64,000 bases of DNA from Maribacter ulvicola (GCF_900155985.1 NZ_FTMA01000001.1:310001-374000); one strand, 5' to 3'; positions 26,862 through 36,768 are shown, counted from the stretch's first letter. Made by a program: numbers and translations. Notes: a model not told the origin generated them from the letters alone.

Positions 26862-28205
26862 ATGAAACATCTTAGCAAATTATTGGCGGTTGCCCTACTT
26901 GTAGTAGGTATCAACAGCATACAAGCGCAAGACGAGAATAACCCTTGGCAAGTGCAATTTGGGGTTAATGCCATTGACGTATATCCAACTTCGGATGTAA
27001 GTTCTTTCGGTAACGAATTCTTCAATGTGAACGATCACTGGAATATTTTACCTTCTATCTCTTATGTAGGAGTATCTAAGTCAATTGGAGATGGTTTCTC
27101 TATTGGTGCAAGAGGTTCTCTTAACAAAATTAGCAAATTAGGTGATACTAGCGTTGACGATTTGTCTCACTACGCTATAGATGGTACAATAAAATATGAT
27201 ATCATAAAAAGACAAACTGTTCTTGATCCGTTCATCGAAATAGGTGGTGGTTATACTTGGATCGATGAAATTGGTGCTGGTACTGCAAATGGTGGTATTG
27301 GTGTTAATATCTGGTTTACTGAAAACCTAGGTCTTACATTACAATCTTCTTATAAGCATGCTTTCGAAGATTACTTAGCTCCACATTTTCAACACTTAGC
27401 TGGTATCTCAGTTAAATTTGGTGGTACTGATACTGATGGTGATGGTGTCTATGATAAAGATGATGCTTGTCCAGAAGTTGCTGGTCTTGAAGCATTCAAC
27501 GGTTGTCCTGATGCTGATGGCGATGGAATTGAAGACAGCAAAGATGCTTGTCCTAACGAAGCTGGTTCTAAAGAAATGAACGGATGTCCTGATGCTGACG
27601 GTGACGGTGTTGCTGATAAAGATGATGCTTGTCCTAACGAAGCTGGTCTTCCTGCTTTAGCTGGTTGTCCTGATGCTGATGGTGACGGTGTTGCTGATAA
27701 AGATGATGCTTGTCCTTCTGAAGCTGGTCCTGCTGAAAACAAAGGTTGTCCTTGGCCTGATACTGACGGTGACGGTGTATTAGACAAAGATGATCAATGT
27801 CCTGAGATTGCTGGTACAGTAGCTAACGCTGGTTGTCCTGAAGTAACTGAAGAAGTTCAAAAGCAATTGAACGATTACGCTAGAACTATCTTATTTGATA
27901 CTGGTAAATCTTCTATCAAAGCTGAGTCTACTTCTGTAATGGTTGACATTATCACAATCCTTAAAGAATATCCTAACGCTAAGTTTACTGTTGAAGGTCA
28001 TACTGACAGTGTAGGTAGCGAAAAATTAAATCAAAGCCTTTCTGAGTCAAGAGCTCTTTCTGTAAAAGAATTCTTAGTAGACAAAGGAATCGAAGAGTTT
28101 AGATTATCTGCTGTAGGTTACGGTGAGTCTAAGCCAATGGCTACAAACAATACAAGAGCTGGTAGAGCTCAAAACAGAAGGGTAGAAATTAACTTAGTAA
28201 AATAA
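26862..28205 (+). CDS. OmpA family outer-membrane protein with thrombospondin type 3 repeats
   Basis: Anchors the outer membrane to peptidoglycan. The 447 residues have a cleavable signal peptide ([16 protein letters not shown]), an eight-stranded beta-barrel (about 25-185), a calcium-binding linker of five Asp-rich TSP3 repeats (about 187-325; unit like [15 protein letters not shown]) and an OmpA domain (about 340-447; [30 protein letters not shown]). The TSP3 part is also repetitive as DNA, with near-identical 75-base units, so its copy number may vary between strains. It has its own promoter and a strong terminator. Confidence 0.96.
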   Translation: MKHLSKLLAVALLVVGINSIQAQDENNPWQVQFGVNAIDVYPTSDVSSFGNEFFNVNDHWNILPSISYVGVSKSIGDGFSIGARGSLNKISKLGDTSVDDLSHYAIDGTIKYDIIKRQTVLDPFIEIGGGYTWIDEIGAGTANGGIGVNIWFTENLGLTLQSSYKHAFEDYLAPHFQHLAGISVKFGGTDTDGDGVYDKDDACPEVAGLEAFNGCPDADGDGIEDSKDACPNEAGSKEMNGCPDADGDGVADKDDACPNEAGLPALAGCPDADGDGVADKDDACPSEAGPAENKGCPWPDTDGDGVLDKDDQCPEIAGTVANAGCPEVTEEVQKQLNDYARTILFDTGKSSIKAESTSVMVDIITILKEYPNAKFTVEGHTDSVGSEKLNQSLSESRALSVKEFLVDKGIEEFRLSAVGYGESKPMATNNTRAGRAQNRRVEINLVK

Positions 28206-28239
28206 GTTTAATAAAAACCTAAGTGTTTTAATAACTAAA

Positions 28240-28266
28240 AGCTCCGCAATATTGCGGAGCTTTTTT
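28240..28266 (+). terminator. Intrinsic terminator of the OmpA-TSP3 gene
   Basis: AGCTCCGCAAT followed directly by ATTGCGGAGCT (28240-28261), a perfect 22-base palindrome, then T5 or more. It ends 12 bases before the AddB-like start codon. Confidence 0.9.
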
Positions 28267-28277
28267 ATTTTTACACT

Positions 28278-31019
28278 ATGCAGAGCTTTATAAAAGATAT
28301 AGTACAAGAAGTAGTAAAGAATAATCCAGATACTGGTAACGTAGTTTTTATTCTACCCAGTAAACGTGCCGGTGTTTTTCTAAAAAAAATACTATCACAA
28401 TCTCTTACACAAACAGTACTTGCACCAGAAATCTATAGTATAGAAGATTTCATTGAAAAGGTTTCAAATCTAGTTACCGCAAATACTACCACACAATTAT
28501 TTGAACTTTATAACGCCTATTTGAAAGTGGGTGATTATGAAAAGGAATCTTTCGATGCTTTCTTGAAATGGGGACAAATACTCTTACAAGATTTTAATGA
28601 GGTAGATCGTTACTTAGTTGACGCTTCTACCCTATACCAAAATGTTGCCGCTATACAAGAGGTCAATCATTGGTCCTTGAATCCTGATAATTCTGAGATG
28701 ATTGAAAACTACCTTCATTTCTGGAGGTACCTAGAAGATATATACCACCAATTTAATAACCGATTGCTTGAACAAGGACTTGGCCACCAGGGACTTATTT
28801 ACAAAACATCGGTATCTCAATTGCCTAACTACCTCAGTAACACCAAGAAAAAACATATCTTTTTGGGCTTTAACGCCCTCAATACCGCAGAGAGCATACT
28901 AATACAAACAATTCTTGAAAAAACAGATGCCTCCATATATTGGGACATTGATCCTTATTTTCTTCAAGATAATATACACGATGCAGGTTTTTTTATACGG
29001 AATTATAAAAGCACCTGGAATGTGTTAAAAGACAAACCCCTTACGGGACTCACCAATTACTACAATACTAAAAAGAACATTGAGATTATTGGTGTTCCTA
29101 AAAACATCTCTCAGGTAAATTATGTGGGCGATCTGTTGTATAAAATTCAGAATAAATCTCCAGAGGCTTTACGCAATGCTGCCATTGTTCTTGGTAATGA
29201 AGAGTTATTGAATCCGTTGCTGAATTCTATTCCTGACAATATTCCTGCAACGAACATTACTATGGGGCAAAAGCTAGAATCTACAACATTGGCTAGCTTT
29301 TTCACCAACCTCATTGAGTTCCATGAACAAAAGACCGAAAAAGGATGGTTCTATAAGCATTTATTGAATCTATTGACACATTCCTATTCCGTACTATTAT
29401 TTGATGCTAACGAAGTCTCTACAGAACGATTGGTTTCAAAAATTAAAACAAATAACTGGTCTTATATCACCAGTACACAATTACATGAACTGCTGCCTGA
29501 AAATCCAGCAGTTCATTTACTTTTTGAAGATGTAAAGAACAACCCAAATGGATTAATAGAAAATTTCTTGGCACTTATTAATGCCATTAGAACCATTGAA
29601 ACGGTAAAGGAGAATTCTCTATTGCTAGAGCAACTCTACAAGTTCTTTACCTTATTTAATCAGCTAAAAGATCTTTGTACCAGTTTTACTTACATCAATA
29701 ATCTTAAAAGTTTAAAACATCTCTTTAGCCAATTATTAAGTTCAGAAACTTTACATTTTCAAGGAAACCCAATTGAAGGTATTCAGATAATGGGGATGCT
29801 AGAAAGTAGATTGTTAGATTTTGAAACTATTATTATTACTTCTGTAAACGAGGGTGTACTACCTTCCGGGAAATCTAATAATTCATTTATTCCGTTCGAT
29901 TTAAAAATTAAAAACGGATTACCTACCTATAAAGAAAAAGATGCGGTCTACACCTATCACTTTTACCGCTTATTGCAACGTGCCAAAAATGTGTATATAC
30001 TTTACAACACTGAACCCGATGCTCTTGAAGGCGGAGAACGAAGCAGATTAATTACCCAGCTATTGACCGACGATAACAGAACCGATATTACATCTTTTAT
30101 AGCTACACCAACTATTCAACCTACAACCAAACCAATAGAACAGGTAGAAAAGACAAAAAGCTTAATGGATCTAATACGTGAGAAAGCCAGAAAGGGCTTC
30201 TCTCCCAGTTCATTGAGTAATTACATTAGAAATCCAATAGATTTTTACAAGCAAAATTTATTGAATATTAACGAGGTAATGCAGGTTGAAGAAACATTGG
30301 CTCCCAACACCTTTGGTACCATTGTACATGACAGTTTAGAGGAACTATACACTCCCCTCATTGGCAAAACCCTAACTGAAGAATCACTGAACGGCATTCG
30401 TAAAGACATATCTTCATCCGTAGCCCGAAATTTTGAGAAAACGTATAAAGAAGGAAATATTAGCTCAGGTAAAAACTATATTTCCTTTCATGTCATTCTA
30501 AAATACATACAAACGTTTATAGATGCTGAAATAACGGCTATAAAAGATCATAGCATCAAAATTATTGCGTTAGAACAAGCATTATCAGTACCAATTACGG
30601 TACCCGGTTTAGATTTCCCCATTATTTTAAAAGGAAAATTAGACCGCGTAGATGAATATGATGGCATAACACGCATCATAGATTACAAAACAGGAAAAGT
30701 AGAACGCCGTAATGTAGAACTAATGGATTGGGAAATACTGACCGATGAGTATCAGTTCAGTAAAGCTTTTCAATTGTTATGCTACGGATTGATGTTTTTT
30801 AAAACCCATCCCGCAGAAAATCTAACTATACAAGCAGGTATTATTTCGCTGAAAAACTTTGCAGCAGGAACCTTGCTATTCGCACAAAAAGAATCTGCCC
30901 GAGGCGCCAAAAATCACATCATAAACAATGAAGTAATTTCCGATTTCGAGCAGATACTTGGTCAGTTGATAACAGAAATCTGTAACGCTGACATTCCGTT
31001 TACTGAAAAAGAAATATAA
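28278..31019 (+). CDS. PD-(D/E)XK nuclease family protein (AddB-like subunit)
   Basis: A 913-residue protein with an N-terminal degenerate helicase-like half and a C-terminal nuclease. VVFILPSKRAGVFLKK replaces a true Walker A, so the motor is probably inactive, as in AddB. The nuclease domain (about 630-913) has LPNTF-type APNTFGTIVHDSLEELY, the core ILKGKLDRVDEYDG and IIDYKTGKVE with the catalytic Asp and Lys, and the downstream QLLCYGLMF. It probably forms a complex with the AddA-like protein at 22453. An Fe-S cysteine set as in Bacillus AddB was not recognised. Confidence 0.88.
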   Translation: MQSFIKDIVQEVVKNNPDTGNVVFILPSKRAGVFLKKILSQSLTQTVLAPEIYSIEDFIEKVSNLVTANTTTQLFELYNAYLKVGDYEKESFDAFLKWGQILLQDFNEVDRYLVDASTLYQNVAAIQEVNHWSLNPDNSEMIENYLHFWRYLEDIYHQFNNRLLEQGLGHQGLIYKTSVSQLPNYLSNTKKKHIFLGFNALNTAESILIQTILEKTDASIYWDIDPYFLQDNIHDAGFFIRNYKSTWNVLKDKPLTGLTNYYNTKKNIEIIGVPKNISQVNYVGDLLYKIQNKSPEALRNAAIVLGNEELLNPLLNSIPDNIPATNITMGQKLESTTLASFFTNLIEFHEQKTEKGWFYKHLLNLLTHSYSVLLFDANEVSTERLVSKIKTNNWSYITSTQLHELLPENPAVHLLFEDVKNNPNGLIENFLALINAIRTIETVKENSLLLEQLYKFFTLFNQLKDLCTSFTYINNLKSLKHLFSQLLSSETLHFQGNPIEGIQIMGMLESRLLDFETIIITSVNEGVLPSGKSNNSFIPFDLKIKNGLPTYKEKDAVYTYHFYRLLQRAKNVYILYNTEPDALEGGERSRLITQLLTDDNRTDITSFIATPTIQPTTKPIEQVEKTKSLMDLIREKARKGFSPSSLSNYIRNPIDFYKQNLLNINEVMQVEETLAPNTFGTIVHDSLEELYTPLIGKTLTEESLNGIRKDISSSVARNFEKTYKEGNISSGKNYISFHVILKYIQTFIDAEITAIKDHSIKIIALEQALSVPITVPGLDFPIILKGKLDRVDEYDGITRIIDYKTGKVERRNVELMDWEILTDEYQFSKAFQLLCYGLMFFKTHPAENLTIQAGIISLKNFAAGTLLFAQKESARGAKNHIINNEVISDFEQILGQLITEICNADIPFTEKEI

Positions 31020-31020
31020 A

Positions 31021-31731
31021 CTATTTCTTGTCAGGTCTTGTAGGCCTTACCTCAATTTTACTAGGTAAGGTTCTTTCGTTCATTTGCAAAAGATCCAATA
31101 CCAATTCACCAATATCCTCTGGCTGAATTTTCCATGCGTCTTTTTCATTTGGCTCGTTGTTATTAAAATGTGTAGACACCGATCCTGGCATAATGGTAGA
31201 CACCTTAATATCATACTGTCTTAAATCTAACATTGCCGCCTGGGTAAAACCGACAACTCCAAATTTAGAGGCATTATACCCTGCTCCTTTTGCAAAGAAA
31301 TTAGTTCCTGCTAAGCTCGCTAATGTTATATAATACCCTTTAGATTTCTTTAAGGCTTCAACAGATGCTTTTAAAGAGTGAAACGCTCCACTTAAGTTGG
31401 TATCTATCATTTGATGCCATTGCTCATCTGTCATCTCGTCTACAGGAGCAAAATTACCAACACCCGCGTTCGCCAACACAACATCTACCTGACCCCATTT
31501 ATCCATAATTTTAGCTACAGCATCTTTCTCATCAGACATTTTGGCTACGTTAGATACAATACCCAAAACCGCATCATTGTCAAAATCCTTCAAAGCTTTA
31601 TCAACACTTTCTTGTGATCGACCGCTAACGGCAACTTTCATCCCCTGATCTAATAATGTTTGTGCAACTGCAAACCCAATACCTTTGGTGCCTCCTGTTA
31701 TATAAGCTACTTTATTCTTTAAATCTTTCAT
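31021..31731 (-). CDS. Short-chain dehydrogenase/reductase
   Basis: NAD(P)-dependent oxidoreductase of 236 residues. Cofactor motif AYITGGTKGIGFAVA at the N-terminus, VLANAGVGNFAPV, and the active-site Tyr-Lys pair in GYNASKFGVVGFTQAA with the serine in ITLASLAG. An arginine-containing stretch (VSGRSQESVDKAL) after the second strand suggests NADP preference. The substrate is unknown. It converges on the AddB-like gene with one base between the stop codons, and is divergent from the sugar transporter gene. It is most similar in layout to SDRs annotated as 3-ketoacyl-ACP-reductase-like. Confidence 0.93.
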   Translation of the reverse strand: MKDLKNKVAYITGGTKGIGFAVAQTLLDQGMKVAVSGRSQESVDKALKDFDNDAVLGIVSNVAKMSDEKDAVAKIMDKWGQVDVVLANAGVGNFAPVDEMTDEQWHQMIDTNLSGAFHSLKASVEALKKSKGYYITLASLAGTNFFAKGAGYNASKFGVVGFTQAAMLDLRQYDIKVSTIMPGSVSTHFNNNEPNEKDAWKIQPEDIGELVLDLLQMNERTLPSKIEVRPTRPDKK

Positions 31732-31846
31732 AGTTCAATTTTTAAATTATCACAAGTTACCAATTCTTTGATTTTTTTCTTGTCCTTATAGATTAAGATT
31801 TAACGGTTTTCATTTGTTATATTTAACTACAACTTAATACTCCACA

Positions 31847-33187
31847 ATGAACAGGATTATCGTTTGGTCTATCACCGTAGCACTTGCAGGATTTTTATTT
31901 GGGTTTGATACCGTAGTTATATCAGGTGCTAACGAACCCATAAAACAATTGTGGAACACCTCGCCTCTATTTCACGGTACTTTTATCATGAGCATGGCAC
32001 TTTGGGGAACGGTAATAGGCTCTCTATTTGGAGGGATACCCACCAAAAATCTAGGGCGAAAGAAAACCCTGTTATGGGTGGGTATTTTATTTTTAGTGTC
32101 CGCTTTAGGTTCTGCTTTGGCACAAGACCCTTATTCATTCTCTGTATTTCGTTTTATTGGCGGAGTTGGTGTTGGCATTTCTTCGGTTGCCGCTCCTATT
32201 TATATATCTGAAATTACTTCCAAAGAAAATCGTGGTAAGCTAGGCGGACTCTATCAGTTCTGGTTAGTATTCGGTATTTTAATGGCCTTTGTTTCTAATT
32301 GGTTATTGAAAGGTTTTGATGGTGTGAATGACTGGCGCTGGATGTTGGGCGTTGAAGCCATACCTGCATTTATATATACTGCTATGGTACTTACCGTACC
32401 AGAAAGCCCACGATGGTTGGCACTACACAAAAAAGACGATGCCGGTGCTTTAAAAATATTGGAGATTATACACCCCAAAGAAAAAGCAGCACAGCAATTA
32501 CTAGAGATAAAGACCGATTTACAACATAGCAAAAAAAGTGAAAGCCTTTTTCAAAGAAAATATTCTAAAGTACTTTGGCTTGCGTTCTTTATAGCATTCT
32601 TTAATCAATTATCAGGTATTAACTTTGTGCTGTACTATGCTCCTGAAATTTTAGAACAAGCAGGTTTAGGCGGTAAAGAATCGCTATTTAACTCTATTGC
32701 CATTGGTATCGTAAATCTTGTTTTCACCTTCATTGGTATTCGTTTATTGGATAAACTTGGTAGACGACAACTGATCATCATTGGTTCTATAGGCTATATT
32801 ATTAGTTTAATTATGGTGGGACTTTGTTTTCAGATGGATTTAGGATCTACACTTACCATTACCTTCATCTGTACCTTTGTTGCCTCTCATGCCATTGGGC
32901 AAGGTGCAGTAATTTGGGTATTTATCTCAGAAATATTCCCTAACAGTGTTCGTGCATATGGGCAATCTTGGGGCGTTAGCGTACATTGGGTATTTGCTGC
33001 AATCATTACCTTGATTACGCCGTTTTTCTTAGATGCTTCTGAAGGAATCTTTAAAGACCAAGTTTGGTTTATCTACTATTTCTTCTGTGCTATGATGATA
33101 TTACAGCTCATTTGGGCTATCACAAAAATGCCGGAAACCAAAGGGATTTCTTTAGAGGAATTGAGCAAGGAGTTGGTGAAGGAGTAA
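31847..33187 (+). CDS. Sugar porter family MFS transporter
   Basis: Imports a monosaccharide or polyol by proton symport. The 446 residues have 12 predicted membrane helices and the family motifs: GFDTVVISGA in TM1, NLGRKKTLLWVG in loop 2-3, VPESPRWLALHKK after TM6, LDKLGRRQLIIIG in loop 8-9 and MPETKGISLEELSKEL at the C-terminus. FFNQLSGINFVLYYAPEI in TM7 is the sugar-contact helix. The specific sugar cannot be named. It stands alone, divergent from the SDR gene, with 115 bases between the two. Confidence 0.95.
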   Translation: MNRIIVWSITVALAGFLFGFDTVVISGANEPIKQLWNTSPLFHGTFIMSMALWGTVIGSLFGGIPTKNLGRKKTLLWVGILFLVSALGSALAQDPYSFSVFRFIGGVGVGISSVAAPIYISEITSKENRGKLGGLYQFWLVFGILMAFVSNWLLKGFDGVNDWRWMLGVEAIPAFIYTAMVLTVPESPRWLALHKKDDAGALKILEIIHPKEKAAQQLLEIKTDLQHSKKSESLFQRKYSKVLWLAFFIAFFNQLSGINFVLYYAPEILEQAGLGGKESLFNSIAIGIVNLVFTFIGIRLLDKLGRRQLIIIGSIGYIISLIMVGLCFQMDLGSTLTITFICTFVASHAIGQGAVIWVFISEIFPNSVRAYGQSWGVSVHWVFAAIITLITPFFLDASEGIFKDQVWFIYYFFCAMMILQLIWAITKMPETKGISLEELSKELVKE

Positions 33188-33401
33188 TTTTAGGCAAAAG
33201 CTATTTATACTTTTTTTGGGTTACTATTGCAGGCTATTAATCTTTCATTTCCTAATGATTAATTTTTTCATTTCCAGTAACTTAACAAGGTAGTTTTGCT
33301 TTAGAATTTCTTCTTATACAATTCTCCGATGGGTACAACCTAACAAATCAAAATTCAATTTTATGACCAGTAGTTAGAGAATGATTTAATTATTTCTGAT
33401 G

Positions 33402-35246
33402 TTATTTACTTAATGCCTTCAAAATGCGCTCTTCATTAATTATAATATCTCTAAATAACACATGGGGAAACTCCGTGTAATTTGACCCTTTAAAAGATTC
33501 CAATATGTTAGACAATGTTGATGCGGTTAAAAGCGATAAGTTCATTTCTGTATCCATTTCGCAATCTGTGACAAAATCGTCACTGAATTCTGGCGCTACC
33601 AATAAAATCTTTATTATACGAAGATTATTTTTTAAAGCTAATTTTTGATACGATTTTAATTGTCTTGAAACCGTACTGAATTTATTATAACCTCTTTCTT
33701 TACTCGTCTTACATTCAACAATAATAATCTCATCGTTTCCTAAATTTAAAAGAATATCTATCATATCCTTTTGGGTATTTATTATACCCTTCAGTGTTTC
33801 ATCTACATTAAAACCTAATCCTTTAAAAATCACTTTAGTTAATTCCTCAAACTTAGTCCCTAATTCACTTTCTTTTATAGTGATGCCATTTTCCTTCAAA
33901 AGATTTAAATCCCTATAAGCAACATTTGAATAATTTTCCAAGTAAAGATTTTCAACATCCTTGTAGTGTTCCAAAATATTTAAAATATCATCCCCTCTTT
34001 GTTTTATTCCATTGTCCTTAATGAATTTGGTTAAATCGGACTTAATAATTAAGTCAAGAATATCTCTGGGTTTAATGTTATAGTCCAATAAGTAATCCCC
34101 CTTTAAAACAAATTCATCTTGAAACTCAAATTGAACCCTAATCTCCTTATTCAATTTTGGTAGCGATTGATTTAGTTCCACTAGTAGCTTATCAAAGCCA
34201 TCTAATGATATTCCTACTTTTTCATCACGTTCAACATTCTCAAAATGTTGAATTAAACTACCTATTTTATCTTCTAACACACTTCCTTTAAGGTTTTCAA
34301 TATTTAATCCTTTCTCACATAATTCATTCAGAGTTTTTTTCTTTTCTGTTAATGTACTTCCTGGTTTATATATATCTTCCATTAGTAAATTGGTGAAAGA
34401 AACACCCTCTTTTATTATTTCTTCCACTTTTTGTGAAGAAGATAGCTTCCTATCAATATTATGATCTCTTGCAATTTGATTTATTATAGGATCTCTAAGT
34501 AATTTTAAAGTTCTTCTATAGAACTTGGTAGCAACTTCTTTTTTCCTAACAGTTCTTAATAATCGAACCATTTCATCTGCTACATAAATTGTATTCTCTT
34601 TATTTGAATAGAATATTACACCGATATTTTTTAGACTTTTAATTACCTCTTGTATGTCCAATTTCTTTATTGGAATAATAGAGTAATTTATAAGTTTAAC
34701 CTCTTCTTGAGAAAGCCCCAATTGCCTTCCAAGAGTTAAAATTATAGAAAGTTCATCTGAAGTAATTTTTGCATCTCTATTATTCTCGATATCATTTTGA
34801 TAGGCCGTATGTAAACAGGATTTATATATTTTATAGTCTCTTTTTCTAACTGCGCTTAAGTCAGATTTCTCTTCTTCAAAATCAGCATTGAGACCTTTAA
34901 TTTTACTATTTAGATTTTTTATTTCTATTTCATACAATCTTGAGAACCAGTCTTGCTTCATTATACAGTTACCATCACGTATGATTATATCTATTAAAAT
35001 ATCTAACTGTGATGTTATTTCTTGAAACTCACATCTTATATAACTTTTAAATTCATCGGATATTAAGTTGAATATTCTGGAAATATTTTGATTATCGACT
35101 GATTTTAAACCTTTATCTGACGAACTTAGGATGTTGTCAATCTCTTTAGCACTTTTTGTTTTTTTTGATATGATATTATCTATAATCTTAATAAATGAAT
35201 TCTTTTCAATGGACCCTAACCTATCAAGTATATTCTCTAGTTTCAT
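33402..35246 (-). CDS. Uncharacterised protein with C-terminal PD-(D/E)XK (Mrr-like) nuclease fold
   Basis: A 614-residue, lysine-rich protein that I cannot assign to a named family. Residues about 1-150 are charged helices. A short segment near 165-190 (ITSDELSIILTLGRQLGLSQ) looks like a TerB- or EF-type helical pair. The last 150 residues fit a restriction-endonuclease-like fold: LGTKFEELTKVIFKGLGF (462-479, Glu 467/468), Asp 497 in DMIDILL, Glu 511 and Lys 513 in IIIVECKTSKERG, and a QxxxY-type QLKSYQ at 529-534. No methylase or helicase gene adjoins it. It is a solitary, AT-rich gene among household genes; a nucleic-acid defence role is possible but only inferred. Confidence 0.75.
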   Translation of the reverse strand: MKLENILDRLGSIEKNSFIKIIDNIISKKTKSAKEIDNILSSSDKGLKSVDNQNISRIFNLISDEFKSYIRCEFQEITSQLDILIDIIIRDGNCIMKQDWFSRLYEIEIKNLNSKIKGLNADFEEEKSDLSAVRKRDYKIYKSCLHTAYQNDIENNRDAKITSDELSIILTLGRQLGLSQEEVKLINYSIIPIKKLDIQEVIKSLKNIGVIFYSNKENTIYVADEMVRLLRTVRKKEVATKFYRRTLKLLRDPIINQIARDHNIDRKLSSSQKVEEIIKEGVSFTNLLMEDIYKPGSTLTEKKKTLNELCEKGLNIENLKGSVLEDKIGSLIQHFENVERDEKVGISLDGFDKLLVELNQSLPKLNKEIRVQFEFQDEFVLKGDYLLDYNIKPRDILDLIIKSDLTKFIKDNGIKQRGDDILNILEHYKDVENLYLENYSNVAYRDLNLLKENGITIKESELGTKFEELTKVIFKGLGFNVDETLKGIINTQKDMIDILLNLGNDEIIIVECKTSKERGYNKFSTVSRQLKSYQKLALKNNLRIIKILLVAPEFSDDFVTDCEMDTEMNLSLLTASTLSNILESFKGSNYTEFPHVLFRDIIINEERILKALSK

Positions 35247-35748
35247 ATGATTACTTACTTTGTGTTGTTAATCCTAAATAGAAAATTCTAGCAATATAAT
35301 ATTGCCTCTAAAACGGCAGGGGAGAGTAGTGTTTTAGAATCAACTAGAAAGGTAGTATTTTTCTTTAATGTAGCATTACGGTAATCCGTAAAAGAGATGG
35401 AAAAAAGCACGAGACACAAATCATAAGATGTTAATTATTAAGCATTAAGAGTTAATTAAAAAGTGATTGGCTGCTTGTATCTTAACTTCCAATGCACGGG
35501 ATACTACTTCTTTTCCGCCTCAATGAGTCTGTCAATTTTTTAATTTTCTATTTGCAATTGTATCGTTATGGCTCTTGATGATGGCGGACTCATGCATTTG
35601 CCTTGCTGTATTTAAAAGGTAGTTTTCTTCTACATAGTAATGCGGGGAACCGTAAAAAAATGGGTATGGGCTGTACAGTTCATAAAAGATAAAAAGATAA
35701 ACCCAGAAAAAGCTTCTGGGTTTAATATTAATACTAAAGGTTTATCTA
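35247..35748. other. Intergenic region with a possible gene remnant
   Basis: About 500 bases. On the minus strand a frame of some 50 codons ends at 35532 and reads plausibly as protein (ELYSPYPFFYGSPHYYVEEN, continuing with NYLLNTARQMHESAI), but it has no start codon in a sensible place and runs back into the terminator at 35699-35723. It may be the tail of a lost gene. The stretch 35247-35530 holds nothing I recognise. Confidence 0.3.
35699..35723 (-). terminator. Terminator of the NTF2-like gene
   Basis: AAACCCAGAA (35699-35708), five-base loop, TTCTGGGTTT (35714-35723). On the minus strand it is followed by a T-rich stretch (ATCTTTTTATCTTTT), 26 bases after the gene's stop codon. Confidence 0.7.
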
Positions 35749-36279
35749 TTATTCCGTAGGAGGTTGTAGCGTGTAGCCCATAGACGTCATTACGTTTAAT
35801 TGATCGTAATAATGTGCCATCATCGTAATTTTACCATCTTTAACAACACACGTAACTTGTGCAGGAATAGCAATTTCTTGACCGGTTTTCTTATTTGAAA
35901 TGGTGTCTGTAGTCCAAACCATGACCCACTCTCCCTCATTTATGCCACCAGTTACTTTTATGGGTGCATAAGACGTATTTGAGTCAATTGAATGTGTAGC
36001 AGTTTCAAAACTATCTTTATAATATTCGGACAACTGAGAAGAGTTCATTACGTTGGTAGGACCTCCGCTGAGACCATATATTTTGGCGTCATCTGCTAAT
36101 TGCGCTACCATAGTTTCCACATCTTCGTTGTGCACTGCATTTACGTAATTTGACACAACAGCTACATTGGCTTCTGCATTCTCAAAATCCATGGTAGCCG
36201 AAATTTCTTGTGCGTTATTGATAAATGGTGTTAAAAGCACAGCAAGCATAAAAAGCATAGTCATTTTAATAGTTCTCAT
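35749..36279 (-). CDS. Secreted NTF2-like (SnoaL-type) protein
   Basis: A 176-residue protein with a signal peptide (MLFMLAVLLTPFINNAQ) and a single cone-shaped NTF2-like domain. Landmarks are VVSNYVNAVHNEDVETMVAQ, then ADDAKIYGLSGG, WVMVWTTDTI and the terminal sheet GKITMMAHYYDQL. Proteins of this fold bind small hydrophobic ligands or act as isomerases; no catalytic Asp-His pair could be assigned. It is probably periplasmic. It is a single-gene unit with its own terminator, and about 300 bases of AT-rich DNA lie upstream. Confidence 0.85.
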   Translation of the reverse strand: MRTIKMTMLFMLAVLLTPFINNAQEISATMDFENAEANVAVVSNYVNAVHNEDVETMVAQLADDAKIYGLSGGPTNVMNSSQLSEYYKDSFETATHSIDSNTSYAPIKVTGGINEGEWVMVWTTDTISNKKTGQEIAIPAQVTCVVKDGKITMMAHYYDQLNVMTSMGYTLQPPTE

Positions 36280-36594
36280 AATATATAGTTTTTGGTTATT
36301 ATTCTAATCAATAGGTATTTTACCACAATGGGGGAATAATATTACCGGCAATACATACTAGGGGAAGTTACTTGCTTCGTTAAATGCTTCAACAATACAT
36401 GTTGTTTAGACACAAACACACAATGTCTTTATAATCAGTAAGTTAATGATTATTTTCAACATATATATCTCAAAATAAATTAATATGGTATTTTTAATTT
36501 TAAATGAAAAACGGATAAAAAATAATGCTTTTTACTGGCAATTAAAGTTCTAAGTTGAAGGTACGGAGTACTATGTATTAAGTAAAAAAAAGGT
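36280..36594. other. AT-rich intergenic stretch upstream of the NTF2-like gene
   Basis: No coding potential or structured element recognised. It probably contains the minus-strand promoter of the NTF2-like gene and ends at the first tRNA-like fragment. Confidence 0.4.
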
Positions 36595-36646
36595 TACCGG
36601 ATAGGAACCAGTGACCTTCCCGAAAGCTTTCGGGACGCTCTGTTCC
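36595..36646 (-). repeat. Degenerate tRNA-Ala-like fragment 1 with CCCGAAAGCTTTCGGG palindrome
   Basis: Read on the minus strand this resembles the 3' half of the nearby tRNA-Ala: AGAGCG, an arm, AGGTCAC, then a T-arm with altered loop. The anticodon arm is replaced by TCCCGAAAGCTTTCGGGA (36618-36635), a perfect palindrome with no usable anticodon loop. The T-arm stem also has a mismatch. It cannot be a working tRNA. Confidence 0.75.
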
Positions 36647-36670
36647 AGACAAAACAACTAATTATCAAGC

Positions 36671-36703
36671 AAAAAAAAAAGCCCTCACTTTCGTGAAGAC
36701 TTT
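36671..36703 (-). terminator. Duplicated copy of the tRNA-Ala terminator
   Basis: Minus-strand hairpin TTCAC-GAAA-GTGA extended by the AAGTCT/GGGCTT flanks and followed by ten T. It matches the terminator at 37125-37154 behind the intact tRNA-Ala and lies between tRNA-like fragments 2 and 1, so tRNA fragment and terminator were copied together. Confidence 0.65.
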
Positions 36704-36710
36704 AAAGATG

Positions 36711-36768
36711 TGGAGAATACCGGATTCGAACCGGTGACCTTCCCGAAAGCCTTCGGGACGCTCTGTTC
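36711..36768 (-). repeat. Degenerate tRNA-Ala-like fragment 2 (intact 3' T-arm and acceptor strand)
   Basis: The first 30 bases (36711-36740) are identical to the 3' end of the tRNA-Ala at 37162-37191, including the T-loop GTTCGAATC and acceptor strand. The anticodon arm is the palindrome-like TCCCGAAGGCTTTCGGGA (36741-36758). The 5' half of the tRNA is missing and is replaced by the end of the GIY-YIG remnant. Confidence 0.8.

Noticed and set aside
27426..27850. Asp/GAT-rich tandem DNA repeat as a regulatory or recombination element
   Set aside because: It encodes in-frame thrombospondin type 3 calcium-binding repeats of the OmpA protein.
33402..35246. Type I or type II restriction-modification system
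   Set aside because: No methyltransferase, specificity or helicase gene adjoins; only a nuclease-like fold in one protein is seen.
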